Source: Stenotrophomonas lactitubi (GTDB lineage Bacteria > Pseudomonadota > Gammaproteobacteria > Xanthomonadales > Xanthomonadaceae). From it: DNA of 64,000 bases. The notes below the pieces were generated by a model, which saw only the letters and a list, made by a program, of their open reading frames with translations, ran no database searches and was not told the origin of the DNA. Every line of letters begins with the position of its first letter. The first letter of the stretch is position 1. The stretch lies in assembly GCF_002803515.1 (NCBI RefSeq), contig NZ_PHQX01000001.1:1922001-1986000 (forward strand), read 5' to 3'. The position numbers and the translations under genes are program-made. Shown here one piece after another: positions 8,020 through 16,094 of the stretch.

Positions 8020-8795
8020 TGAGCAGCTTGTGGTGGGTACTGCTGTATGCCGTGCTGATCATGGCCTGGGGCTGGGCGTGGCAGCGCAGGCACCAGAACA
8101 TCGGCATCGTCGATGTGCTGTGGGCAAAGGGTGTGGCCGCAGGCGCGCTGTTGCTTGCATGGCTGGGCGATGGCGCGCAGCAGCCCCGCATCGCGCTGGC
8201 GCTGCTGGGTGGGCTGTGGGGAAGCCGGCTTGCCCTGCATCTGTGGCGGCGTGTGCGCAGCGAAGCAGAGGACGGTCGCTACCGCTATCTGCGTGAGCAC
8301 TGGCACGGCCACCAGGGAAAGATCTTCGGCTTCTTCATGGCACAGGCCGCGCTGGTGGTGCTGTTTGCGCTGCCGTTCGTGGCCGTGGCCAACAACCCGC
8401 GCAGCGACATGCCTGCCTGGATCGCAGCGGCGCTCGTGGTGTGGCTGCTCAGTGTAGGTGGCGAAGCACTCGCCGACCGCCAGCTGGCTCGTTTCCGTGC
8501 CGACCCGGCCAACAAGGGCCGCACCTGCCGCGAAGGGCTGTGGCGGTATACGCGCCACCCCAACTACTTCTTCGAGTGGCTGCACTGGTTCACCTATGTA
8601 GTGCTGGCAGCGGGGTCGCCGATGTGGTGGCTGGCCTGGACCGGGCCGGTGCTGATGTACGTGTTCCTGCGCTACCTCAGTGGCGTTCCCTTCACCGAGA
8701 AACAGGCGCTGCGCAGTCGCGGTGATGACTATCGCGACTACCAGCGCAGCACCCCGATGTTCTTCCCGTGGTTTCCGCGCAGCCCCAAGGAGTGA
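8019..8795 (+). CDS. DUF1295 membrane protein (steroid 5-alpha-reductase-like)
   Basis: A 258-residue polytopic membrane protein of the DUF1295 (COG3752) family, related to steroid 5-alpha reductases and ICMT-like enzymes. The C-terminal signature is clear: GLWRYTRHPNYFFEWLHW, then a segment ending in FTEKQALRSRGDDYRDYQRS. In related enzymes this region binds NADPH or SAM. It may reduce or otherwise act on an unsaturated lipid; the substrate is unknown. The start at 8019 overlaps the DUF2878 stop by one base. Confidence 0.88.
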   Translation: MSSLWWVLLYAVLIMAWGWAWQRRHQNIGIVDVLWAKGVAAGALLLAWLGDGAQQPRIALALLGGLWGSRLALHLWRRVRSEAEDGRYRYLREHWHGHQGKIFGFFMAQAALVVLFALPFVAVANNPRSDMPAWIAAALVVWLLSVGGEALADRQLARFRADPANKGRTCREGLWRYTRHPNYFFEWLHWFTYVVLAAGSPMWWLAWTGPVLMYVFLRYLSGVPFTEKQALRSRGDDYRDYQRSTPMFFPWFPRSPKE

Positions 8796-8800
8796 TTCCG

Positions 8801-9877
8801 ATGAACAGCACCCCGTCCCTTGCTCCGGTTGCCGATACCGAGGGCGGACTCACCGGCTGGGCCGAGCGTGGCTGGCTGCCTGATGCGGCGCTGCGCGCGG
8901 GCATCCGTCGCCTGTGCGCACAACGCCTGGCCGAAGAGTCGGCCGGCAGCATGGAGGAGCAGTCGCAGCGCTTCAGCCGCCGCATTGCCGAACTGGCCAG
9001 CAGCCCGCTCGCCCTGCACGTGGATGCAGCCAACCGCCAGCACTACGAGGTTCCTGCCGCCTTCTTCCAGGGCTGCCTGGGGCATCGCCTGAAGTACAGC
9101 AGCTGCTACTACCGTACCGGCAGCGAGACGCTGGACCAGGCCGAGGACGCGATGCTGGAACTGTACGGGCAGCGCGCCGGGCTGGCCGACGGCCAGCACA
9201 TCCTGGAGCTGGGCTGCGGCTGGGGCTCGCTGACCTTGTGGATGGCCGAGCGCCACCCGAACGCGCGCATCACCGCCGTGTCCAACTCGCATAGCCAGCG
9301 CGACCATATCCTGGCGCAGTGCGAGGCGCGTGGGTTCGGCAACGTCGAGGTGCTGACCCGCGACGTCAACCAGCTGGAGCTGCCTGCAGCGGCATTCGAC
9401 CGCTGCGTATCGGTGGAGATGTTCGAGCATGTGCGCAATTACGACCGCCTGCTGGGTCGCATCGCCCGCTGGTTGAAGCCGGACGGCGCGCTGTTCGTGC
9501 ACATCTTCGCCCATCGCACCCTGATGTATCCGTTCGAGACCGAGGGCGACGACAACTGGATGGGCCGGCACTTCTTCACCGGCGGCCTGATGCCGGCTGC
9601 GGACACGCTGCTGCACTTCCAGCGCGAGCTGGTACTGGACCAGCGCTGGCTGCTGGACGGCACCCACTACCAGCGTACCGCCAACCACTGGCTGGCCAAC
9701 CAGGATGCCGCCCGCGAGCAGCTGCTGCCGATCCTGGCGCAGACCTATGGCGACGAAGCCGCCGCACGCATCTGGTGGCAGCGCTGGCGCATGTTCTGGA
9801 TGGCCTGCGCCGAGCTGTTCGGCTACGACGATGGTCAGCAATGGCTGGTCGCCCACTATCTGTTCCGCCCGCGCTGA
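8801..9877 (+). CDS. Cfa-like SAM methyltransferase (second copy)
   Basis: A 358-residue Cfa-family methyltransferase, shorter at the N-terminus than the copy at 6210 and clearly divergent from it. The substrate segment reads HYEVPAAFFQGCLGHRLKYS and the SAM motif ILELGCGWGSLTLWMA lies near residue 135. The ATG at 8801 has a good ribosome binding site (AAGGAG eight bases upstream). Having two different Cfa-like enzymes in one operon suggests two successive methylations or two substrates (inference), not plain redundancy. Confidence 0.9.
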   Translation: MNSTPSLAPVADTEGGLTGWAERGWLPDAALRAGIRRLCAQRLAEESAGSMEEQSQRFSRRIAELASSPLALHVDAANRQHYEVPAAFFQGCLGHRLKYSSCYYRTGSETLDQAEDAMLELYGQRAGLADGQHILELGCGWGSLTLWMAERHPNARITAVSNSHSQRDHILAQCEARGFGNVEVLTRDVNQLELPAAAFDRCVSVEMFEHVRNYDRLLGRIARWLKPDGALFVHIFAHRTLMYPFETEGDDNWMGRHFFTGGLMPAADTLLHFQRELVLDQRWLLDGTHYQRTANHWLANQDAAREQLLPILAQTYGDEAAARIWWQRWRMFWMACAELFGYDDGQQWLVAHYLFRPR

Positions 9878-9891
9878 AGGAGACCGCCACC

Positions 9892-10425
9892 ATGCGTATC
9901 GCCCCACTGTTCACGCTGCTGGCCGTGGCCCTGTTCGGCGCAGGCTGCAGCAGCCACGACACCCGCCCCATCCCACTGCCACCGAAGGTGGACGTGCCCC
10001 GCTTCATGGGCGACTGGTATGTCATTGCCCATATTCCTTCGCGGCCCGAGCGCGAGGCCTTCGATGCCGTGGAAAGCTATGCGCTGCAGGCTGATGGGCG
10101 CATCAAGACCACCTTCACTTATCGCAAGGGCAGCTTCCAGTCGCCACAGAAGTCGATGCACCCGATAGGCCGCGTCGAGAAGCATGGCAATGGTGCGGTC
10201 TGGGGCATGCAGTTCATCTGGCCCATCCAGGCCGAGTACCTCATTGCCTGGCTGGATGAGGGCTACACGCAGACCATCGTGGCCCGCAGCAAGCGCGACT
10301 ACGTGTGGTACATGGCGCGTACGCCGCAGGTGAGCGAAGCGGAGTATCAGCAGGCGGTGGCCCGCATCAAGGCAATGGGGTACGACACCGGGAAGCTGCG
10401 CCGGGTGCCGCAATCGGTGCGCTGA
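9892..10425 (+). CDS. blc: Outer membrane lipocalin (Blc-like lipoprotein)
   Basis: A 177-residue lipoprotein with signal peptide MRIAPLFTLLAVALFGAGC; the lipobox Cys is residue 19. The mature part has the lipocalin signature FMGDWYVIAHIP and ends with the conserved acidic/aromatic YTQTIVARSKRDYVWYMARTP region of bacterial lipocalins. Blc-type proteins bind lysophospholipids or fatty acids at the outer membrane and are made under envelope stress. It is the last gene of the ECF-driven lipid operon, with AAGGAG before its ATG, and could carry modified or damaged lipids. Confidence 0.92.
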   Translation: MRIAPLFTLLAVALFGAGCSSHDTRPIPLPPKVDVPRFMGDWYVIAHIPSRPEREAFDAVESYALQADGRIKTTFTYRKGSFQSPQKSMHPIGRVEKHGNGAVWGMQFIWPIQAEYLIAWLDEGYTQTIVARSKRDYVWYMARTPQVSEAEYQQAVARIKAMGYDTGKLRRVPQSVR

Positions 10426-10501
10426 GACGCCTGCACGTGCTACGAGCTGCGGCTGGGGCGTCAGGCGGGCCAAGGCCCCACAACGAGATGAATGGGGGCT
10501 C

Positions 10502-10524
10502 GCCCGGCCGCTAGCCGGGCGTAG
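10502..10524. repeat. Short GC-rich hairpin (SMAG-like) ahead of the SPFH operon
   Basis: GCCCGGC and GCCGGGC are separated by five bases, with GTAG at the right end. It resembles the SMAG palindromes elsewhere in this window, but the tetranucleotide is on the other side of the stem, so the assignment is tentative. It may also end transcription of the lipid operon. The 168-base gap holds nothing else clear apart from a possible -10 (TATAGT, 10536-10541) for the next operon. Confidence 0.45.
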
Positions 10525-10593
10525 CCTGCCTCCTCTATAGTCAGCCGAGCACGACAGGCGTGGTGCCTGTCCGGCAACTACAGGGAGTGGGTC

Positions 10594-11742
10594 ATGGGTC
10601 TGGTACAAGCGGTGAAGGGTGCAGTCGGCGGCGTGCTGGCTGACCAATGGAAAGACTTCTACACCGTGCCGACCGGCCTGCCGTCCACGGCAGCCCTGTT
10701 CGCAGCGGTGCCGCAGGGCACCAACGCCGGGCGCGGCTCGAACACCAGCGGCTCCTCCAACATCATCAGCAACGGCTCCAAGATCGTCGTGCCGGAGGGC
10801 TACGGCCTGCTGCTGTTCCAGGATGGCGCGATCACCGCCTTCGTCGCCGAGCCGGGTGGCTACGAGTGGCACTCGGACGATCTGAACTCACAGTCGATCT
10901 TCGCCGGCGACGGCCTGGTCAGCACCTTCATCAAGCAGAGCTGGGAGCGCTTCAAGTTCGGCGGCCAGCCGGGCTCGCAGCAGGCCGCCTTCTTCGTTTC
11001 GTTGAAGGAACTGCCGGACAACCGCTTCGGCACCCAGTCGGAAATCTACTGGGACGATGGCTTCCTCAACACCCAGGTCGGCGCGGTCACCCGTGGCTCG
11101 TACACGCTGAAGATCGTCGACCCGATCCTGTTCGTGAAGAACTTCGTTCCGGCCAGCTACCTGCAGCCGGGCCAGGTGTTCGACTTCACCGACCTGGACA
11201 ACGCCGCTGCCAGCCAGCTGTTCAATGAAGTGGTGGGTTCGCTGGCGCCGGCATTCAGCCTGTACACCAACGATCCAAGCAAGGGCAACCGCATCACCAA
11301 GCTGCAGCAGGATTCGCTGGGCTTTGCGCAGAGCCTGTCGGCTGCCGTCGAGCAGGGCTACCAGTGGAAGTCCGATCGCGGCCTGGCCATCGTCAAGACC
11401 GCCATCGTCTCGATCGAGTACGACGCCAACACCCGTGAGCTGCTGAAGACCGTGCAGCGCGCCGATGCCTTGTCCGGCTCGCGCGGCAATTCCAACCTGC
11501 AGGCCAGCGTTGCCCAGGGCATCCAGTCCGCAGGCGAGAACGGCGGTGCCGCCGGCCTTGTCGGCGTGGGCATGGCGTCGGGCATGTTCGGCGCGGGCAA
11601 CCTGCAGCAGCCGGCAACCCCGGCCGCGCCGGCTGCCGACGACCCGGTGGCCAAGCTGAAGAAGGCCAAGGAAATGCTGGATCTGGGCCTGATCACCCAG
11701 ACCGACTATGACGCGCTGAAGGCCAAGGCGCTGGGACTGTAA
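10594..11742 (+). CDS. SPFH-domain protein of the virion-core-protein-like family (COG4260)
   Basis: A 382-residue cytoplasmic protein. The first ~300 residues are an SPFH/band 7-like domain of the type annotated as virion core protein (COG4260; YdjI-like). The last ~35 residues (DPVAKLKKAKEMLDLGLITQTDYDALKAKALGL region) form a SHOCT short C-terminal domain preceded by an Ala/Pro-rich linker. No transmembrane segment is seen. In Bacillus the counterpart YdjI belongs to a membrane-stress operon with PspA and the zinc-ribbon protein YdjG. Here it is followed by a zinc-ribbon protein and a small membrane protein, but no PspA is nearby. Confidence 0.88.
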   Translation: MGLVQAVKGAVGGVLADQWKDFYTVPTGLPSTAALFAAVPQGTNAGRGSNTSGSSNIISNGSKIVVPEGYGLLLFQDGAITAFVAEPGGYEWHSDDLNSQSIFAGDGLVSTFIKQSWERFKFGGQPGSQQAAFFVSLKELPDNRFGTQSEIYWDDGFLNTQVGAVTRGSYTLKIVDPILFVKNFVPASYLQPGQVFDFTDLDNAAASQLFNEVVGSLAPAFSLYTNDPSKGNRITKLQQDSLGFAQSLSAAVEQGYQWKSDRGLAIVKTAIVSIEYDANTRELLKTVQRADALSGSRGNSNLQASVAQGIQSAGENGGAAGLVGVGMASGMFGAGNLQQPATPAAPAADDPVAKLKKAKEMLDLGLITQTDYDALKAKALGL

Positions 11743-11766
11743 GCAGACGCAGGACGCGCAACCACC

Positions 11767-13116
11767 ATGTCCGATCCCAGAAACACGCCGCCGCCGCTAC
11801 CCCGCTCCGCTTCAGCACCGCCGCCCCTGCCGGCGGCGGTGCTGGATGGGCCGGGATCGCCGCAGGACGTCCCTCCCCTGCCCGGCAGCTTCCCGCTCGA
11901 TACCTCGACGCTGCCTGAGGCCATCCGCAACGAGGTCGGGGCGCCCGACCCGGTCGCCATCGACACATCCGCTGACGAACTGAAGGACGGCCTCAACCGT
12001 TGCCCGAAGTGTGGCGCTACCGATATCCGGCCCAAGCTGGGTACCGATATCCTGGTCTGCCTGTACTGCCGTCACGAATGGCATGGCGCACGGGTGGAAG
12101 AAGAATTCGGCCTGGGCGAAGCCATCGACCAGCTGCGTGGCACCGTCATCGCATCGGGCGCGCGCGATATCGATGCCGACACCTCGGCACTGATGACCTT
12201 CAAGTGCACCGGTTGCGGCGCCGAAGTCACGGTCAACACCGAAAGCACGATGACGGCGCGCTGCCACTGGTGCCGTCACGTATTTGGCGTGAACGAACAG
12301 ATCGCCAATGGCGCCGTGCCTGACGCCGTGCTGCCGTTCCACATCAAGAAGGAGGATGCGGTCGCGCGCATCCGCCAGTTCGTCGACAAGCGCCGGATGT
12401 TCGCGCTCAAGGCGTTCAAGGAACAGTTCACCCCGGAAAACGTGGTGGGTGTGTACCTGCCCTACATGATCGTCGACGGCAATGTCAGTGCGGCGGTGGC
12501 CGGCAAGGGCGAGATCAAGACACGCGAATACACCCGTGGCAGCGAAAAGAACAAGCAGACCTACTACGACGCGGACATCTACCAGGTAGAACGCCAGGTC
12601 GATTTCACCGTGGACGACCTGCCGCTGGAATCGTCGGCAGAGCGCGGCAACCTCGACACGCGCGCCAACACCAACAACATCATCAACACGATTCTGCCGT
12701 TCGACACCAAGAATGCAGTGAAGTGGAACGCCTCCTACCTGGCGGGTTTCACTTCGGAAAAGCGCAACCTGGATGTCGAAAAGCTGCGGCCGCGACTGGA
12801 AGACCAGCTGCTGTCGATCGCCCGCGCGCAGGTGGAAGGCACGGTGCGCCGTTACGACCGTGGCGTGCGCTGGGAACAGGAGCAGCTGGAGGTGCACGGC
12901 ACCCGCTGGGTGGCCATGTACCTGCCGGTGTGGCTGTATTCGTACCACCAGCCCGGCAAGAACGGCGGCATGCTGCACTACATCGCAGTGAACGGCCGGA
13001 CCGGTGAAACCATGGGCAGCGTGCCCGTGCAGCAGTGGAAAATGCTGCTGGCGGCGCTGACCGCCGGCACGATCATCGAAGCCCTCGCAATTGCCTTCCT
13101 GGTGGCCAGCACATGA
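11767..13116 (+). CDS. Zinc-ribbon membrane-anchored protein (TFIIB-type ribbon, YdjG-like)
   Basis: A 449-residue protein. The N-terminus is Pro-rich and low in complexity. Two zinc ribbons follow: CPKCGATDI...CLYC near residues 79-100 and CTGCGAE...CHWC near 148-175. A mixed alpha/beta region rich in charged residues leads to a single C-terminal hydrophobic helix (MLLAALTAGTIIEALAIAFLVA), so it is probably tail-anchored. Described only as a TFIIB-type zinc-ribbon protein; the function is unknown. It is 24 bases after the SPFH gene and overlaps the next gene by four bases (ATGA). Confidence 0.83.
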   Translation: MSDPRNTPPPLPRSASAPPPLPAAVLDGPGSPQDVPPLPGSFPLDTSTLPEAIRNEVGAPDPVAIDTSADELKDGLNRCPKCGATDIRPKLGTDILVCLYCRHEWHGARVEEEFGLGEAIDQLRGTVIASGARDIDADTSALMTFKCTGCGAEVTVNTESTMTARCHWCRHVFGVNEQIANGAVPDAVLPFHIKKEDAVARIRQFVDKRRMFALKAFKEQFTPENVVGVYLPYMIVDGNVSAAVAGKGEIKTREYTRGSEKNKQTYYDADIYQVERQVDFTVDDLPLESSAERGNLDTRANTNNIINTILPFDTKNAVKWNASYLAGFTSEKRNLDVEKLRPRLEDQLLSIARAQVEGTVRRYDRGVRWEQEQLEVHGTRWVAMYLPVWLYSYHQPGKNGGMLHYIAVNGRTGETMGSVPVQQWKMLLAALTAGTIIEALAIAFLVAST

Positions 13117-13373
13117 GTGATGACAGTGGTCTTTGGTTGTTGGCTGCAGGCCCGGCCGGCGCGACCGCGCTGTACTGGGCGCTGTACCGGTTCTACCGCA
13201 ACACCGACAAATCGCATTCGTTCGAACACGAAACCGAGATCGATGCCAAGCCGGTGACCGGCTCGGATCGTCGCGTGGACAGCATCAGCGGGACGCAGGA
13301 AAAGCGGATCCGCGGTGACAACGTGTATGAGTACCGAAAGCGTGTGGCGCGGGTGAAGACCGGCCCGGAATAG
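13113..13373 (+). CDS. Small single-pass membrane protein of unknown function
   Basis: An 86-residue protein with one hydrophobic segment (LWLLAAGPAGATALYWALY) at residues 7-25 and a hydrophilic, charged C-terminal tail that repeats Arg/Lys/Glu. I recognise no family. The ATG overlaps the stop of the zinc-ribbon gene, so it is translationally coupled and is likely a partner in the same complex. Confidence 0.75.
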   Translation: MSDDSGLWLLAAGPAGATALYWALYRFYRNTDKSHSFEHETEIDAKPVTGSDRRVDSISGTQEKRIRGDNVYEYRKRVARVKTGPE

Positions 13374-13380
13374 TCGACCC

Positions 13381-13398
13381 GGCCGGCCAGGGCCGGCC
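13381..13398. repeat. GC hairpin after the SPFH operon
   Basis: Two GGCCGGCC boxes separated by AG, eight bases after the stop of the small membrane protein. It could act as a terminator stem, but no T-run follows. The rest of the 220-base gap up to the tyrosinase gene holds a second hairpin (GCCCGTG...CACGGGC, around 13517-13540) and no clear promoter. Confidence 0.45.
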
Positions 13399-13593
13399 AT
13401 GACTGTGGCGTACTGCCCAGATCCGGGCGCAATGCCGTGCCTATACTGCTGCCGCCCTGGTCCGGCGGCGCCTTCGCGCCCGTCGATCCGGGCGGCGGGG
13501 CTGGATGTCCCCGTCCGGCCCGTGGCAGCAGTCACGGGCCCTTGCAGTGATTCGTAACCCGACGCGGTTGAACCAATCACCAGGGAGGACGCT

Positions 13594-15252
13594 ATGCGTT
13601 ACACACGCCGTGATTTCCTAGCAACCACTGCCACCGCCTCATTGGCCTCGCTGTTCGCGCCCAGTGCCTTGGCCAGTGCCCAGAGCGCGACCGACGGTAC
13701 CGCAGTGGCGCGCTTCCACCGCTACAACGTCACCAGCCCGGAAGGCCAGCGCATGCTGGCCAGTTATGCCCGAGGCATCCAGGCAATGCTGGCGCTGCCG
13801 GCTGACGACCCGCGCAACTGGTTCCGCAATGCGTTCGTGCACCTGATGGATTGCCCGCACGGCAACTGGTGGTTCTATGTCTGGCACCGCGGCTACGTAG
13901 GCTACTTCGAACAGACCATCCGCGAGCTCAGCGGCGATCGCCAGTTCGCCATGCCGTACTGGGACTGGACTGAACTTCCGCAGATTCCGGTTGCGATGTT
14001 CGACGGCCTGTTGACCCCGACCGACAAGGCCTATACGCCCTACACCCGCAACCTGGCGGTGTTCACCCAGTTCATGAAGCCTGCGTTGCAGCGCCACTGG
14101 AACACCCTGGACAGTGGGCAGCGGCAGCAGCTGTCGCTGCGTGGCTACAACAGCGCCGAAGACGTCTGGAACGACGTCACCGGCTACAACGCCAAGGAAC
14201 AGACCGGCATTTCCGGCAATGCGGCGTACGCGGTTACCTGTGGCGCCCGCTATCTCTGGCGCGAGCATCCGGGCTTCGACCCGAAGACGGCCTCCGCCGT
14301 GTCCGCCGACACCATCCGTGCCGGCCTGTCACCGGTGGAGTTCAACAACCCTGACATCAGCCGCAGCTTCACCAGCTCGCGCACCACCTCGCACGTGCTG
14401 CAGCCCGATGGGGCCACCAAGTTCTCGGTGCTGGAAGGCTTCCCGCACAACAAGGTGCACAACTGCATTGGCGGTGTCGGCGCCGTCGATCCCGGCCCTT
14501 ACGGCAACATGACCAACTTCCTGTCGCCGCTGGATCCGATCTTCTACCTGCACCACGCCAACATGGATCGCCTGTGGGATGTGTGGACACGCAGGCAGCA
14601 GGCCTTCGGCCGCCCGATCATGCCGACCGACGCTGCCGAACGCCGGCAGTTCATGGACGAACCGTTCCGCTTCTTCGTCAATGGCCAGGGCCGTTACGTC
14701 GGCACGCGCCCGGCCGCGGAATTCTTCTCCACCACCGCGTTCGACTATGACTACGTCTATGGCCGCGGTGTCCGTGCCGCAGAGCAGGCCGCAACGGCTC
14801 CGAACGCCGCGAAGGCCGCGCGGCTGGTGCGCGGCAAGCGGACCGACGGCGCCGTGCGTGTAGCCGTGCCCAACGAAGCGGTTCGTGCGCATCTGGCGGC
14901 CACCGGCCCGCGCATGCTGATTGCGGAGGTGACCCTCGAGCGTCCCCATGGACTGCACAACACGCGCGAGTTCGACGTGCTGATCAATGCACCGGCCGAC
15001 GTCACGTCGGTCAGCGCGGACAGTCCGTACTACGCCGGCACGGTCTCATTCTTCGGGCCGAGCATGGCGGCCATGGGCCACGATCATCCAACGACGTTCG
15101 CCGTGCCATTGCCACAGACGCTGGGGGCGCTGCGCGCGGATGCTGCCGGCGGCGGTTCGACGACGCTGGAGATCCGCCTGGTCGCCTCGTCGGGCCAGGC
15201 ACCGCAATCGTTCCCGGTGCTCGACGCTGCGATCCTGGTGTCCCCGAACTAG
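13594..15252 (+). CDS. Tat-exported tyrosinase-family copper oxidase
   Basis: A 552-residue protein of the tyrosinase/polyphenol oxidase family. The N-terminus MRYTRRDFLATTATASLASLFAP carries a twin-arginine motif (RRDFLAT), so the folded copper enzyme is probably exported. The CuA region has HLMDCPHGNWWFYVWHRGY followed by YFEQTIREL and YWDW. The CuB region has FPHNKVHN and DPIFYLHHANMDRLWDVW. The C-terminal ~150 residues resemble the trailing domain of plant and bacterial polyphenol oxidases. It would oxidise phenols to quinones with oxygen. It stands alone; no caddie or melanin gene is seen beside it. An AGGGAGG ribosome binding site precedes the ATG. Confidence 0.92.
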   Translation: MRYTRRDFLATTATASLASLFAPSALASAQSATDGTAVARFHRYNVTSPEGQRMLASYARGIQAMLALPADDPRNWFRNAFVHLMDCPHGNWWFYVWHRGYVGYFEQTIRELSGDRQFAMPYWDWTELPQIPVAMFDGLLTPTDKAYTPYTRNLAVFTQFMKPALQRHWNTLDSGQRQQLSLRGYNSAEDVWNDVTGYNAKEQTGISGNAAYAVTCGARYLWREHPGFDPKTASAVSADTIRAGLSPVEFNNPDISRSFTSSRTTSHVLQPDGATKFSVLEGFPHNKVHNCIGGVGAVDPGPYGNMTNFLSPLDPIFYLHHANMDRLWDVWTRRQQAFGRPIMPTDAAERRQFMDEPFRFFVNGQGRYVGTRPAAEFFSTTAFDYDYVYGRGVRAAEQAATAPNAAKAARLVRGKRTDGAVRVAVPNEAVRAHLAATGPRMLIAEVTLERPHGLHNTREFDVLINAPADVTSVSADSPYYAGTVSFFGPSMAAMGHDHPTTFAVPLPQTLGALRADAAGGGSTTLEIRLVASSGQAPQSFPVLDAAILVSPN

Positions 15253-15264
15253 CGGGCACCCATG

Positions 15265-15298
15265 CCGGGTGGCGTCGCCACAGGGCGGCGCTACCCGG
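15265..15298. repeat. SMAG-like palindrome between convergent genes
   Basis: An imperfect stem with outer arms CCGGGT (15265-15270) and ACCCGG (15293-15298) and inner GGCG/CGCC pairs; on the minus strand the inner stem begins with GTAG. It separates the convergent tyrosinase and TetR genes and may serve as a two-way terminator. Confidence 0.55.
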
Positions 15299-15326
15299 GT
15301 CTGCGCAGGCAATCGACGCGGGAAAT

Positions 15327-15938
15327 CTATCCGGCGTTCTGGCCCCGGCACATCGCCAACGCGCCACGTATCAGCGCCTGCATGCCACGATCGAACTCGG
15401 TCTCGGCTTGCTCCGGGTCGTAGGCGCGGCGTGAGGTGTCCACCGTCTCGTGCCGTGCATACACCGTGTCAGCCAACGCCACGCAGTGGTAGGCCACGGT
15501 CGACAGCAGCCAGGCGGCCTGTTCCAGCGGCAGGTCGTGCGCACGCGCGAATGCCGCATGGTGCTGGTGGATGCGCTCGACCATCTCCGGCGTCTTCGCA
15601 CCATGGCTGACCAGGAAAGGTGCCAGGCCCGGGTTCTGTTCGACCAGTGTGCGCAGCGATCGATGGAAGGTGAACAGATCACCCTCGATCGTCGCACCTT
15701 TGCCCGTGGCCAACGGCGGCGCGTGCCAGCGCTCGAAGATCGCCTCGGCCACCTGCTCGCGCAGCGCCGCAAGATTGGCCACGTGCTTGTACAGCGCGAT
15801 ATGGCTGACGCCCAGCAACGCGGCCACGCCGACGAAGCTGAGCTTCGGCAGGGTCATCTCGATGCCGGCGTCGGCAATCCGCTCACGGGTGATGCTGGGC
15901 GGTCGTCCGCGCGTCGAGCTTTTCTTCGGTGCAGCCAT
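15327..15938 (-). CDS. TetR/AcrR-family regulator
   Basis: A 203-residue repressor-type protein. The N-terminal helix-turn-helix covers about residues 17-62 and includes LSFVGVAALLGVSHIALYKHVANLAALREQV. The rest is an all-helical ligand-binding domain with no named subfamily. It is divergent from the siderophore-interacting protein gene and most likely binds the palindrome at 16039-16065 between them. Confidence 0.88.
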   Translation of the reverse strand: MAAPKKSSTRGRPPSITRERIADAGIEMTLPKLSFVGVAALLGVSHIALYKHVANLAALREQVAEAIFERWHAPPLATGKGATIEGDLFTFHRSLRTLVEQNPGLAPFLVSHGAKTPEMVERIHQHHAAFARAHDLPLEQAAWLLSTVAYHCVALADTVYARHETVDTSRRAYDPEQAETEFDRGMQALIRGALAMCRGQNAG

Positions 15939-16038
15939 GGAACTCCGGTGCGCGGCATGTGGATGGATTACGCGCCATGGTGGTCAGCACTGCCGGATTG
16001 GTCAATGCGCCAGCAACCGCATTGTTGCGGCCGCGTGA

Positions 16039-16065
16039 AATTAGTTTACTATGATGTAACTAATT
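16039..16065. promoter_or_regulatory. Probable TetR operator overlapping the promoter of the siderophore locus
   Basis: Eight-base arms AATTAGTT (16039-16046) and AACTAATT (16058-16065) are exact inverted repeats around an 11-base centre. A -10-like TACTAT (16047-16052) sits in the centre, with TTGCGG 16 bases upstream. This is an unusually AT-rich patch in a GC-rich genome. On the minus strand the adjoining AATGCGAA also resembles half a Fur box, so iron control is possible too. Confidence 0.6.
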
Positions 16066-16094
16066 CGCATTCGCGCAGTTGCAGGCCATATCCG

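Noticed and set aside
10502..10541. Hairpin plus TATAGT as a firm promoter for the SPFH operon
   Set aside because: The -10-like element has no matching -35 at proper spacing, so it is mentioned only in the repeat entry.
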